Origin: Prunus persica
Taxonomy: Eukaryota; Streptophyta; Magnoliopsida; Rosales; Rosaceae
NCBI RefSeq assembly: GCF_000346465.2
Contig: NC_034014.1
Location: 9,360,505 to 9,424,504, forward strand
Length of the DNA stretch: 64,000 nt
Direction of reading: 5' to 3'
This document shows, piece after piece, positions 46,443 to 57,906 of this stretch. The notes below the pieces were generated by a model, which saw only the letters and a program-made list of their open reading frames with translations, was not told the origin of the DNA and ran no database searches. Position 1 is the stretch's first letter. Every line of letters begins with the position of its first letter. Both the position numbers and the translations under genes were made by a program.

Positions 46443-47744
46443 CTAAGTTTCAACCACTAGAGTGCCTTTTCTAGTTGCTTGTACAAGATCTCTAGTGCCC
46501 ATTTTAAATTTACAAGTCACAGTTCTGTCAATGTTTATTAACACAGACTCTTGAGAGGTCATGTGGTTGCTGCAGGCGCTGTCCATAAACCATACACTTT
46601 TATCTTGCAAACTTGCAGAGTGACAAGTATAGAACATAGTTCCTGTAGTTACTTCTTCTTCCTTTACATAGTTGGCTACTTGTTTGTGACTGTGACTAAC
46701 ACAATCCTTTGCAGTATGACCAGATCGATTGCATTTTCCACATCTAGGTTTGCCTTTGTGTCTGCACACACCAAAATGATACTTCTGACATACTTGGCAC
46801 TGTGGTTTCACACTTCCTTGACTGCTACTTCCTTGCTTGTTCTGTGAATTGAAGTTATTGTTCCAATTTCCTCCAACACTATTATTCCAGCTTGAGCCAT
46901 TATTGTTGTTCAAGCTTCCATTTTGAGACCAATTAGATCCCTTTTTGTCTTGTCCCTGCCACTTTTGATTTGGTATACTCTGTGAGCCCTTATGAGTACC
47001 ATGGATTTGGTTATTTCCAACCTTGAGGCTGCTAAAAGCTCTCTCAGTTCCAGCCAATTTATCTCTTTCATCATGCAAGTCCTCCCTTTTATCATAGACT
47101 TTGACAGAGGCAATGACCTCTTCAACTCTAAGAACATCAAGGTCTCGAGTTTCTTCAATAATAGACACAATGGACTTATATCTTCTACTTAGACTCATCA
47201 AAAGTTTTTGCACAATTCTTGTTTCAGACACATCTTCACCAAGGGATTTAAGATTATTCACAGTTCCAAAGAATCTAGCCAAATAGCTATCTAAGCTTTT
47301 ACCATCTGTCATTCTCATATACTCAAAATTTGCTCTAACAGCTTGAATTTTTACAGCTCTAACCTTTTTATCTCCTCTGAACTCTCTTCTCAGAGTATCC
47401 CAAGCTCCTTTTGCAGTCTTTTCATTTCTGATGCGAGGGAAGAGCTCATCAATTAAAGCTCCTTGAATGAGACTTAGTGCCTTGGCGTTTTTGATTCTAT
47501 CTTCTCTGGAGATGGTGGGTGCTTCCACTGGAACGTGCTCAGCCTCACTTCCTTCACCTCTAGAGCCACCTCCAGAGCCTTCTTCCTCCTCAAGAATCGG
47601 CTCAGGTTGTACTCCGACCTCAACTACATCCCATAGATCATGTGCTATGAGGATAGTCTCCATTTTGACAGCCCAAAAATCATAGTTTGCACCATCAAAC
47701 TGTGGAGTTCGTAAATCTCCACCTGAAGAACCTGGTCCCACCAT
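46443..47744 (-). CDS. copia gag and protease region
   Basis: The likely start is the ATG at 47744 (MVGPGSSGG); the frame is open further upstream to 47852 through the leader. It contains a UBN2/copia gag region (FDGANYDFWAVKME), a CCHC zinc knuckle (CGKCNRSGHTAKDC) and the aspartic protease motif (WFMDSACSNHM, with Ala in place of the usual Gly after DS). It ends at a stop where pol would normally continue. Gag packages RNA; the protease cleaves the polyprotein. Confidence 0.88.
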   Translation of the reverse strand: MVGPGSSGGDLRTPQFDGANYDFWAVKMETILIAHDLWDVVEVGVQPEPILEEEEGSGGGSRGEGSEAEHVPVEAPTISREDRIKNAKALSLIQGALIDELFPRIRNEKTAKGAWDTLRREFRGDKKVRAVKIQAVRANFEYMRMTDGKSLDSYLARFFGTVNNLKSLGEDVSETRIVQKLLMSLSRRYKSIVSIIEETRDLDVLRVEEVIASVKVYDKREDLHDERDKLAGTERAFSSLKVGNNQIHGTHKGSQSIPNQKWQGQDKKGSNWSQNGSLNNNNGSSWNNSVGGNWNNNFNSQNKQGSSSQGSVKPQCQVCQKYHFGVCRHKGKPRCGKCNRSGHTAKDCVSHSHKQVANYVKEEEVTTGTMFYTCHSASLQDKSVWFMDSACSNHMTSQESVLINIDRTVTCKFKMGTRDLVQATRKGTLVVET

Positions 47745-48333
47745 TTTTATGTGAGTCTCAGTGAACCACACAATAAAAGAGCAACCTTTATCCCTTTTAG
47801 GAATTTCAGGAAAGACCTCTCTCTCACAGCTCACACCCCTCTCTGGAATCAAACCAGGAGCTCTGATACCATGTTGAATCTATGACTCTTGTTTGAGGTT
47901 TTTTGTTATTTGAGCAAGGATAGAATCGTTTATGAAAAACTGTATATAGAGAAGAGAAAAAAACAGAGAGAATGAAGAGTGATCAGTATATTTTCTGTGC
48001 AAATGAGCACAAACACATACTCAAATACATGACACATATTGCCAAAATAGCTCCGACCCTAAATCTTAGGTAGCAAGGACTCATCTCCAGCCATACATAA
48101 TCATTGGAGGCTACGATCCGTACACCTAGGCTAGAATCGGTTATCACAGTACAGGTGAAAAAGACAAAAAAAAGACAGCTATGGGAATTATCCCAAAATA
48201 GAATAGAGCAGCTAACGGCTATTTCCTAGAAAGGAAAGTTCTTCATTTCTTCATTCTTCTGAGCACTAATCTGTAGGATTGTCATCTGCAGTTTGTATCG
48301 AGCTCAGTAAGTAGCTTAATTCTCAACAGGGTT

Positions 48334-49078
48334 ATCCAAGCATATACAACATTTCAAGCGCTAGATTAAAAGTTGTAACACCCGTTGACAGTCCCAAATT
48401 AACAGTCCCATTAGCTAAGCACACAGAATCATAGGGTCTCGCCCATTGACAGTCCCAAATTAACACCACAAATCCCTTTTTTTTTTCATTGATAAATAAG
48501 AACAAGAAAAGTGGCCCCAGATTAAAAGTTGTAAACCAAAAAGAATATATCATTGCACGCAATATCAGTGGGTTTTTTTTTGTTTTTTGTTTTTTGTTTT
48601 TTTGACAAAACAATATTCTAAATTACTCTAATGTACAGGTGAGGGGGATCAAAATCGGTGCAAAGAGGCGGCCGTGAACCTTTCTGTGGGTATTTTTGTA
48701 ATTTTTCAATCCTCCCCACTGTGTCCCTCTACTTCTCTCTAGGACCAATTTTTCCTTAAGAAAGACAGTGATCAAATACATTACCACTAACAACTTTCTT
48801 AAAGAAAAGAAAGGTAAAAGCAAGAAATAACCATCTTATTGAACTATAGAACAAACCTGAAACAATATTCTTATCGAATGAAATTCAAAAAGAAAACTAC
48901 ATAAAGAAGAAGACGACGAAGATATGATGAAAAAGGCTACAAATGCAGAAAATACAATACAATGCTTTAAATAGGAAACAATTGAAACCATAAAGAAGTA
49001 CCCTAACAATTTTAAATAGATCTAACACAAACCAAACTGACACTAACTTCTCTCACACAATCCAAATAGGATGCATGT
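48334..49078. other. intergenic; 3' flank of the receptor kinase gene
   Basis: No gene seen. It contains T-rich runs. The 300 bases next to 49079 probably include the 3' UTR of the kinase. Confidence 0.5.
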
Positions 49079-52000
49079 TTAATGCGAGGTCCGACTCTCT
49101 TCGGATATTTCAAGATTGGTTTCTGCAGAAGAATTTTGTGTTTCATCTATCCCCTTGATTAATTTGGTTGAAGTTGATGCCCTTGAGGTCACGTCTGTGG
49201 AAGTAGAAGAATCAGCTTTGGTACATTCGCCATGAGCCATGGCTACATTAAGCTGATGATCATCCACAGTAGGCGGATTAATCTGCTCAAAGGTTTTCTC
49301 ACCAACAAGAATACTCACAACGTCTGCCATTCTTGGCCTTAGAGTAGGAGATATATTCGTGCACATCACGGCCAAGGTTAAGATGGTGATGGCTTGTTTT
49401 GCATCATAAATGCCAGACAAATTTTTATCCACCAAGTCCACGAGGCTTCCATTTTTATATGCAACATAAGCCTGCAGTAAAATGATGAGGGTTTAGAATT
49501 CAAAGTGTGCATGTTCACTTTAAAGTAGGAGAAATTACAAAATACCGTACGTCCTGTCAGTTTTACTTACCATGTCCAAGAGATGCTCACTCTCATGGTT
49601 AAATTTGTATCCTGCATTTTTCCTCCCACTAACAATTTCGAGTATAACCACCCCAAAACTGTAAACATCAACTTTGCTTGTTACAAAACCTTGAACTACA
49701 TACTCAGGTGCCATATGTCCACTGCGTCAACAACAATAAAGCATAAATTCAAATTATATTTGCATAATGCACCCGTCATAAGTTGAATTTCATGGTATTA
49801 TTTTATCCAGTGTTTCAGAAAGCGAAAGGTATTTGTTTTTTGTACACTTACTTTGGTGCTTCCACTTTGATGATCATAAGTTGTTCTTCAGCTTTGATAT
49901 CCCTATGAACCATCTTGAGTCTAGGGTGCTCATGAAGATGCTCTAAACCCCTCGCTATTCCCAGGCAAATGTTAAATCTAGTTTCCCAATTAAACTTAAA
50001 TCTGGACTTCGAGCCTGCAAGTCACATGAATGACCACTTTAGCATTCTATGTATATATTCCTCCAGTTGTTTTTGTCATAAACACTTCAGCACAGAAAAC
50101 ACAAGTCACTACAACAGAAAAACCCTTTCATGACACATGATTTGTGTCATGGAAGGCATTTAATGACGCGGGGCAAGCATCATAACATGTGTCGTCGAAT
50201 GGAGGGTCATGGAAAGTTTTCTCAAAAGATAGCATCTGGTATGTGTCACCTCATGGTATTTCGATGGTATTTCAATGACGAGTGAGTACCGGATCTTATC
50301 TCTTAATATAAAAGCAATACACGGTATGAAGCGGAAAATGTAGGCTAAGCTAAAATGAATGTAAGTATCTCTATTTTGTACAAAAAAGGAGGAAGTATAC
50401 CGCTCCTAGAATATAGAATAAAACAATATTTGACGTTGTGCTTGAAGAATTAGAAAAGGGAGGAGAAAAGATGAATTACCAAAAACAGCGTCTGCAATGG
50501 ACAGGTTTGGCATATATTCATAGATGAGCAAATGTAACCCTTCTCCAAAATAAGCATCCAACAATTGAACAAGGTTCTCATGCCTCAATGACTTTAAGGT
50601 ATAGAATTCATTTAATAATTCTTCAATTTTTTCTTTTGAGTGAGTAGAAAGTCTTTTAACAGCTACAGTAGTTTGACCACCTTCCAATTCAGCCTGCATC
50701 AACACAATAGACTAATGTTATCTGAACAAATTTGCAACATTCAAAAGATACCCCACCCTAATATCAAATTTCTACACAAATTAAGTTCACAATGTAAAAG
50801 TATACCTTATAAACCCTTCCAAAACGCCCTCTACCGATCTCCATTTTGCTGCTAAACTTTCGAGTCGCACCTATTAATTCTTGAAGTGTAACATGTTTAT
50901 CTTGGCCTATCTGTATCTCTGTTTCGGGAAAAATCAAAGATGACATGTTAACTAGGAAATAAGAATTCTGAAAAAAAGGCATGGTGCAGTATATAGTTGT
51001 AGCTTCACTCACCACTCAACTCTCTTTTCCCCAGCCAGCCCATTTTCCACATGAAAGCTAATAGAAGCAATAGAACAACTACACTTGAAGGTAGAGTAAT
51101 AATCAATGCTTTCTTCAATTTTCGCCACAATGCAGAGCGTTGGGGAACTTTGAAGTGATATTTCATCGAAGGAGGGGATAATAGCAAGAGAAAAGTCAAA
51201 CTTCTTTAAAAGATTGTCAAATTAATTCAGTATATATGCAGTCTAACAAGATTAAACTAATTAAGTGAAATGAAAACTGCCTGCCTGCATGATGACCATA
51301 TAAGCCAAGGGGTTCAAGTGTTGCTTGGAACCAACCAGAAGAAACTAAAGTCATAGCCTTTTAAATCACCTGGAGTTATGGAAATAGCAGAAATGAGAGG
51401 TCCATTCAAAGTAGGCGGGTCGTCTGCACATACCTTTCCAGCCCAGTAGAAGGAAATCTCCAATACACTATCACTAACATCAGCTATGAAATATCTGGTT
51501 TGAGGTTCACCTGGATCCTTTGCCTCTTTTGCGATGTCGAAATTCATTAGCACTCTATCCTACAACAAACGCTTCTTTTAACACTGGCAGACAGTAAATA
51601 TGTGCAGGAACAAAACTATTTGGACCCATTCTTTGTATTATTGCTCTAATATATGGGTCACACCTCTATTATAATGATGGTACACAAGATTTCAGTTGAT
51701 GGTACAAATAGCAGTACTCAATTTAGTGTCAAATAATAGGATTAATTGAATGACATCAGCTCTTACCTGGATATAAACGTCAAATGCCCGTTTCTTTAGT
51801 ACACTGTATGATTCCTTCTCCCTGAATACTATTTCGGCAAAGTGAAGGGCCACAATATATTTGCCTTCGTGTAAGCAAACATAATAACTTATGAAGACAG
51901 GGGCAAGCCGAGCATTTAAATATAAATCTGCCTCAGGAACATGAATTCCGCCTGTCTGGTTCTGTATGAAAATACTAGAATTGGACTGTGAGAATAAGAA

Positions 52001-52134
52001 CTCTCCAGAAAGGCTATAAGCCCAGGTTTTGGATGGACTAATATAATAGAGTGAAGTTGATTCATCTGCTTCATAATAATTGTCACCGACAGTTACTCCC
52101 TCACCACCACAATTTATGAACAAGGAGGAACGAT
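49079..52134 (-). CDS. LRR/malectin receptor-like kinase, malectin to C terminus (probable pseudokinase)
   Basis: Exons (minus): 52134-51767, 51559-51370, one starting near 51170 and ending 51013, about 50919-50806, 50693-50480, 50014-49852, 49721-49571, 49471-49079. Order: malectin domain ([27 protein letters not shown]), a single membrane helix ([19 protein letters not shown]), then the kinase with Gly loop [10 protein letters not shown], the ATP lysine in TVAVKRL, HRDIKA, MAPEYV and [11 protein letters not shown]. This matches LRR-RLK subfamily VIII-2. Between HRDIKA and MAPEY about 20 residues are missing, including the catalytic-loop Asn and the DFG Asp, so phosphotransfer is unlikely. 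A long Ser/Thr-rich tail follows. Upstream exons continue at 56721-57053. It would sit in the plasma membrane. Confidence 0.82.
50107..50290. mobile_element. CACTA-type terminal remnant in a kinase intron
   Basis: CACTACAACAGAAAAACCC, followed by repeated TGACAC/GTGTCA text, resembles the end of a CACTA family different from the complete element. No opposite end was found nearby. It lies in the intron between the exons ending 50480 and starting 50014. Confidence 0.4.
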
Positions 52135-53407
52135 CTGCAACAGGGATAGATTAGATAAAATAAAGTGCACAAGAGGTACTGGAATATTCTTAGCTTACTG
52201 AAAATGAGACGTTAATAAAATGAAAGAACAATAAAATTTACCTAAAATGACAGTTTATGAATCCTTATAGATTGGTAAAGTTTGTTGACGCGAAAAAGTG
52301 GTTCAGCACGTGATTCGTCAACTTAGTTAAATTTATCCCTTCAGTAGGTGACTGTCTTTGGTGAGCGTTCTACTTCAGAAGAATAAGTACCTACAAAAGG
52401 ATACGTTCGGTAAATCCTTGGGTACCGGTGCGGTACCGGCCGAAGGCTCTCCGATGCTTAAGTAAGTACGGATTTAGTAAAGTTTAACTGATAGATCACA
52501 CGATAGCGTACCGTTAGTTCTGATCCCCTCCTTTTGGGGACATGGGTCTCCTTTTATAGGCCTTGGGAGGTGTGCACTGTGCTCATATTTCCGATGTGGG
52601 ACTCTGGGCATGGATTGTGAGCATGGCACGTGTCTGATGGTGAAAGAGGGCAAGATAGATGGCTTCGGTAGGGAGCATGCCGAAGGGGTCCGTTGATCAG
52701 TATCGATCCCATCCACGTGTTCGGTGGTAATGGGCCGTTTATTTCGGTATAAACAGTAGTCCCCCAGGTTCTCTTCCGGAGACCCTTCGGAAGGGAATTT
52801 AGTTCTCTTCGGCAGCTTGGAGGTTATCCTGCCGTTCGGTATGCTCGTTTGGGGGGAATTGACCTGGGACACGAGGGGTCGCCGATGTTGAGAGGCAAGT
52901 GGGCAGAGAGGCGCTTCGTCTTCTGTGCCTGGCGCGCAGTTAATGATGCCATCCGTCGGGTGACACGTGGCCAGCAAAAGCACGTCTGGCGGCGCATTGA
53001 TGAGCCGTTTCGTCTTTCGAGGCGTACCGTTACAGCTCTCTCCCTATAAATAGAGGTTGCTCCGGATGAAAGGTTCACTTTGCAATTGTGAGTTTGTGCG
53101 AGAGCTCTTTGAGTAGGCGATTTTCGAAGTGTGCGAACGGCAATCCAGGCGATTTTCGAAGTGTTTCTCGGCATACGAGGCGATTTCCGAAGGGAGTGAA
53201 CGGCAATCTAGGCGACTTTCACAGCACTCAAAGTAAGATACCGTTCGGTACCCCCCCTGAATTTTTATTATACGTCTGTCCATGGCATAGGCTAGCCGAT
53301 CGTTAAGTAGGATCTTCCTTCGGTAGTCTAGTGGCCATAGGTAGAGATGTAGGTATCGGTAGGATAGTGCGGCATGAACCTTAGTTTCCCTTTTCTTTAT
53401 TTTGTAG

Positions 53408-54656
53408 ATGTCTGGTAGTGAATCGACGTTCGGCAATGAGCCCAACGCGTTCGATGGGGAATTGTCATCGGGATGGGATACGTCCAGCGGGGCTGCGAGC
53501 CTCGCCGCCGAGGATGGAGGTGACACCGATGCTGAATTATTCGGTGAGGAGGTGGACTCCGTTCCCACCCATGGCATCGGCAAGGGGCTCATGACGGGGC
53601 ACCCGCTACCCTTGGCCGCGGTGTACAAGGACGGTACCCGTGTCGGGTCGTTCGAGCACCAACCCGAGGCCTCTACCTCCTGTCGAAGCGTGGATATCGC
53701 CGGTCCCTCCCGCCCGAGGGTAACCATTGTCCACCGAGGGCCGCCTAGGATACCGGTGGGTGTGCCTCAGAGGGCTCTGTTCGGGGTCGATTACCTGGAG
53801 CCCAATAAGATCACCGAACGGGAGTTGGAGAAGATCAGGGCCGAATACCTTATCCCTGATTCGGTAAGGATGAGGATTCCGAGCCCGGTTGAGTCCCTCA
53901 GTGACCCGGCGAACGGCGAGGTCACCTTCTTCACCGACGTCCTCGTGCAAGGGGTTCGGTTGCCGTTGCAACCTGCCGTGCAGAGGATTCTTGCACAGAT
54001 CGGGTACGCTCCGGGCCAATACAACCCTAACTTCTGGGTGGCCCTGATGGGGGTGATCGCGGCATTCGGGATTGCCGAGGAAGGGGAGCCTTCCTACGAG
54101 CAGTTCTCGTATCTGTACAGCGTCACCAAGTCCAAGAGCGCCGATCATGGCGGCTGGATTCAAGCAAACTGCCTGAAGGCCGCCGAGCTAGGGCATTTCG
54201 TTAGTTCGGTGCCGACGTCTCAGAAGTCATGGAGGAATCGGCGGGTGTTGCTCTCCGGCGATTGGGAATCGCCATCGGGAACACCCCTTAGCTTTCGAGT
54301 CCCCATGACTTTGCAGACTGCTGGTAGGTTTTCGAATTACCGATCGGTAGGCTGGCCCCTTTTTTCTTTTTCTGGGTGTGTTATTAATATATATATATAT
54401 ATATTTTTTGACAGGCAAACTCAAGCAGCCGAGCCCCAAGCCGAGCGAGATCCGGCAGCTTGACAGAGTGTGGTTGCGAGTACCCGCTGCCGAGCGAGTC
54501 TATCCGCGCTTTCTCTTCACCGGCAACCTCATCAAAGCCGGCCTCGTCGACCCTGCCGAGAGTATGTGTCGGTTCTCCCGTAGGATGTCGCCTTTGCCGG
54601 ATAAGCACTTGATTCGGCGTTTCCTCGTGGTGCCGAAGCCGGGGGCTTCGAGTTGA
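53408..54656 (+). CDS. antisense ORF of the gag-only element (gypsy-type transposon domain, PF04195-like)
   Basis: Two exons, 53408-54323 and 54415-54656, join in frame across a GTAGGT..TTGACAG intron that contains a (TA)n run, giving 385 residues. The first 110 residues are acidic and disordered. The middle (ITERELEKIRAEYLIPDSV, GEVTFFTDVLVQGVRLPLQP, APGQYNPNFWVALMGVIAAF) resembles the plant putative gypsy-type transposon domain. The second exon (VWLRVPAAERVYPRFLFTG) continues that family's style. It is transcribed opposite to gag, and its 3' end overlaps the gag frame by 125 bases. The function of such ORFs is unknown. The open frame and preserved splice sites suggest it was kept under selection until recently. 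Confidence 0.7.
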
Positions 54657-55440
54657 AGTATTCGGCCTTGGCGTGGATGGCCGCTTGCTTCATCAGTTCG
54701 TCATACGTGCGCCAGTTGCTGCTGTGTATTAGGTATCGGAAATGTGAGGACCGAAGGCCACTCTTAAAGGCGCCGTAGGCTGCCCTATCGTCTGTTTCTG
54801 GACACCTTGAGTACTCGTGACTGAAACGCACCGCATACTCTCTCAACGGTTCGTCCTCTCCTTGCCGAATCGTGTACAGATCATCGGCAGAGTAAAGACG
54901 GTCCGTTTGAATCATGAAGTGGTTGAGGAAGATCTGCTTCAGTTCGTCGAAGGAGTCTACCGTTTCTGGCTTTAACCGGTAGAACCAGTTCAGGGCTGCC
55001 CCGGTAAGGGAGGACGGGAATAGCAGGCACTGCCCTTCATCGCTCAAGCCCTTGCATCCTATGGCGGACTGAAATGAGTGGAGGTGGGTTAAGGGGTCTT
55101 CCTTTCCCGTATAGAACAGTATCCGAAGTTGCTGCCCTTCCCGATCCTGCCGAGAGTCCCGGATGCGCCTGGTAAATAGCCCCGGTCGAAGCTTTCCCCA
55201 CTCTGGCCCCTGGGAGCGGGCGTTGTCGTCCTCCATTTTCTGGATTCTTTGAAAAAGGAGTCGTACAGCGGGGTCTCGGCTAGGGATTTCCTCGGAATCG
55301 AAGTCTTCTGTTCGCCTCTGTAGGTTGAGTGGGTTAAGCTCCGAGTTCCGCGAATGTGTTGCCGAACGGTAGGTGGACGTTTGCGTCCCGGACGGGATGT
55401 ACTCGGATTCCGACTCCTCTTCGGGGCCCAACCCCCTCAC
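54532..55440 (-). CDS. gag (Retrotrans_gag domain) of the non-autonomous element
   Basis: Contains the Ty3/gypsy gag core: FQSAIGCKGLSDEGQC, LTGAALNWFYRLKPETVDSF, FLNHFMIQT, REYAVRFSHEYSRCPE. A preceding frame at 56022-55615 (MGTTSIPTFLTEEG.., coiled coil LRKDMARLQEHNNF) is its likely N-terminal part, separated by a stretch with stops, so the gag is probably broken. No CCHC knuckle or pol follows. Confidence 0.75.
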   Translation of the reverse strand: MRGLGPEEESESEYIPSGTQTSTYRSATHSRNSELNPLNLQRRTEDFDSEEIPSRDPAVRLLFQRIQKMEDDNARSQGPEWGKLRPGLFTRRIRDSRQDREGQQLRILFYTGKEDPLTHLHSFQSAIGCKGLSDEGQCLLFPSSLTGAALNWFYRLKPETVDSFDELKQIFLNHFMIQTDRLYSADDLYTIRQGEDEPLREYAVRFSHEYSRCPETDDRAAYGAFKSGLRSSHFRYLIHSSNWRTYDELMKQAAIHAKAEYFNSKPPASAPRGNAESSAYPAKATSYGRTDTYSRQGRRGRL

Positions 55441-56720
55441 TTTTCGAATGGGCTACTTGTCCCCCAGGACCCTCATCCGTGAATCCCTTAGTCGGGCCCT
55501 CATCCTGATCGGAGACCTCTGTCTCTCTGCCTCTCGATCATTGATCCGATGTCGACAATCGGTGTAGACCTTCTTCGGGACATGTGGCTGATCCCTGGGT
55601 GGCGGGACCACCAATTATTTGGAAGGAGCGGGCGTTGCCGTCGCTGCCTTATCGCGTTTCTTCCTCCCGTGAGGGGTCTGCAGGCTTTCGGAAGAGTGAG
55701 TTATCTGGATGTTCTGCGTGTGCTGCTGGTGGAGTAGCTGCTGGGTTTCGTCCACCTTGGACGAAAGAAAGTTGTTGTGTTCCTGAAGCCTCGCCATGTC
55801 CTTCCGTAAGGTTGCGATTTGGGCTGCCAGCTCGGCTTCGGCGGTTGTTTGGGTAGCGGGGGCATTTCCGAAGGGAATGCCTGGAGGTAGCGCTGGGCTA
55901 GCTCCGCTCTGCCTTCCGAACGGTCCTCCCTCTTCCGTTAAGAACGTAGGTATTGAAGTGGTCCCCATGTGTTTAGGAGATAGTGGGTTGATAATTTTTT
56001 GGTTTCTCACAGACGGCGCCAAACTGTTGATGTGAAAAAGTGGTTCAGCACGTGATTCGTCAACTTAGTTAAATTTATCCCTTCAGTAGGTGACTGTCTT
56101 TGGTGAGCGTTCTACTTCAGAAGAATAAGTACCTACAAAAGGATACGTTCGGTAAATCCTTGGGTACCGATGCGGTACCGGCCGAAGGCTCTCCGATGCT
56201 TAAGTAAGTACGGATTTAGTAAAGTTTAACTGATAGATCACACGATAGCGCACCGTTAGTTCTGATCCCCTCCTTTTGGGGATATGGGTCTCCTTTTATA
56301 GGCCTTGGGAGGTGTGCACTGTGCTCATATTTCCGATGTGGGACTCTGGGCATGGATTGTGAGCATGGCACGTGTCTGATGGTGAAAGAGGCCAAGATAG
56401 ATGGCTTCGGTAGGGAGCATGCCGAAAGGGTCCGTTGATCAATATCGATCCCATCCACGTGTTCGGTGGTAATGGGCCGTTTATTTCGGTATAAACAAAG
56501 TTCAGATTATACTCATACTCTCTTATCAAGTTTATGAATCCATTTACAAAATTCATCCCTTGGAAGAATAATAAAACTATTACAAACTTCTTCCTAGAGA
56601 TAACACAGCAGACTTCTTGGTCAGAGAGCATTACTCAGAAAAGAATTTTTCATTAATGAAAGGCTCAGAAGAAGCCAGGACAATGTTGTATACATGTCTG
56701 AAGAACCAACCAAACTCACA

Positions 56721-57053
56721 TTTAGATTTTCGTCCAGGACAATGCATATGCATGCGTTTCTTTGGATCCCTGAATAAACCACCAAATTTGTAAGAAATGG
56801 CTCTTGGCTTTTCTTATACTAGAACAGAAAAAAATATTAACATACAAAAATAGTTGATCTGGATCGGTTGAACTTGAACTGCAGCAGGCAAACAAGTTCC
56901 TGAAATGTATGGAAAACGATCTGATCATAATTCCACATGCAACTAGATTGGTAACAATAGAAAAAGAAAATTAATGCCAATTCTTACAGATGATCTCGCT
57001 TATCATCTGGCACTACGAAGCTAACTTCGGAAAAGTTATTGTACGACAGATCC
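56721..57053 (-). CDS. receptor-like kinase, LRR C-terminal exons
   Basis: Three small exons (57053-56988, 56899-56846, 56769-56721) with good splice sites read in one frame: DLSYNNFSEVSFVVPD, then NLFACCSSSSTDPDQ, then DPKKRMHMHCPGRKSK. The last joins in phase (T|AT) to the malectin exon at 52134, across the intron that now holds the 4.2-kb LTR element. This is the typical last LRR and hinge of LRR-VIII-2 receptors. Earlier LRR exons and the signal peptide are not seen before the next element and may lie beyond it. Confidence 0.75.
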
Positions 57054-57059
57054 CTGAAA

Positions 57060-57500
57060 AGACATATGGTCAAATTTCATAGCTAATGGAATGTGGGAAC
57101 ATAATACGCTCTTAGAAAATGATGGTGGCTTAGATGAGGATTTTTCTTTTCCTTACAATTAAGCATTCCTGTGTCAAATCTAAGTAGCTGTCTGATGAAA
57201 GAAGTTTTTTAGTATCTAAATTACTGTATGAAACTTTTTGTAGAATGATCATTTCACAACAATTATTCATATAAATATTTATTTCATTGCATTGATATGA
57301 TTGAAGTTAAGAAGACACTCAAATATCAGCTCGAAATTAACACATAATTCAAATAGCGCCTTTTTGGTCTTAATCAAGTGCACAAATGGCTTTAAGAAAC
57401 CAGCATTACTACTGTCACTGAAAATGATAACTACGATGCTACCAAACAATTCCTCATTGTGGAGAGTACTTCCTAAATAGTTTACTTTTATTTGCTAGGC
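57060..57500. other. intron or flank of the receptor kinase
   Basis: AT-rich with no recognisable LRR exon. The left limit of the neighbouring copia LTR lies somewhere near 57500 and could not be fixed. Confidence 0.4.
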
Positions 57501-57906
57501 TGTTTATGATAGAATTCATAGTTTTGTGAGTCTGTATTTGGATGTGTTTGGGAGAGAATGAATGAGAGAAACGTTGCTCTCTATGAAAAATAGAAAAATT
57601 GGAAGAGCGAAGGCTCTAGCACTTTCATTACCAGCAACCAAATATAACCGTTGAGGAGAGAGAAGAGAGATTCTTCTCTAACTGCCTCTATACAAGATTT
57701 AATCCTAGCCATTGAACTATCATCCTATAAGATGATTACCCTTGTCACAATCTAACACCTCACTTAAGAAGCCACTTGAACTCTAATCCAATGGTCCTTA
57801 TTACAAACAGCAGAAAAACTTTTAAAACTAAAACAGAAACATTCAAAATGAAATGCGATTAGGCGGCAAGGGGTTTTAGCTCAGCTCAAAGGGTTACACA
57901 TCAACA
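57500..57906 (-). repeat. 3' LTR of a second copia element
   Basis: Starts TGTTGATGTGTAACCC at 57906 on the minus strand, just after GGGTTAGAAGGGAG (polypurine tract). Its far end is uncertain because the partner LTR is outside the window. Confidence 0.6.

Larger units (their letters stand above)
43096..48328 (-). mobile_element. full-length Ty1/copia retrotransposon
   Basis: LTRs of 462 bp (43096-43557, 3' LTR) and 457 bp (47872-48328, 5' LTR), TGTTGA..TCAACA, are nearly identical. A perfect 5-bp duplication GGGTT lies at 43091-43095 and 48329-48333. The primer-binding site TGGTATCAGAGC (minus) is at 47871-47860. Gene order gag, protease, integrase, reverse transcriptase, RNase H defines copia. 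The polyprotein is broken by two in-frame stops (46443 and about 44704) and two frameshifts (about 45290 and 43905), so it cannot make full-length pol. Confidence 0.95.
52283..56497 (-). mobile_element. non-autonomous gag-only LTR retrotransposon with antisense ORF
   Basis: Two 473-bp LTRs (52283-52755 and 56025-56497) and a perfect 5-bp duplication AAGTT (52278-52282 and 56498-56502). On the minus strand the 5' LTR is the right one, followed by TTTGGCGCCGTCTGTGAG, a phrase common at this position in plant gypsy elements. It encodes gag but no protease, reverse transcriptase or integrase. The LTRs differ at 8 of 473 positions by eye, 7 of them transitions. It occupies an intron of the receptor kinase gene, in the same orientation. 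Confidence 0.92.

Noticed and set aside
53606..54163. Minus-strand ORF under the antisense gene
   Set aside because: It is the complement of a GC-rich coding exon. The plus-strand frame has recognisable family motifs and a matching second exon.
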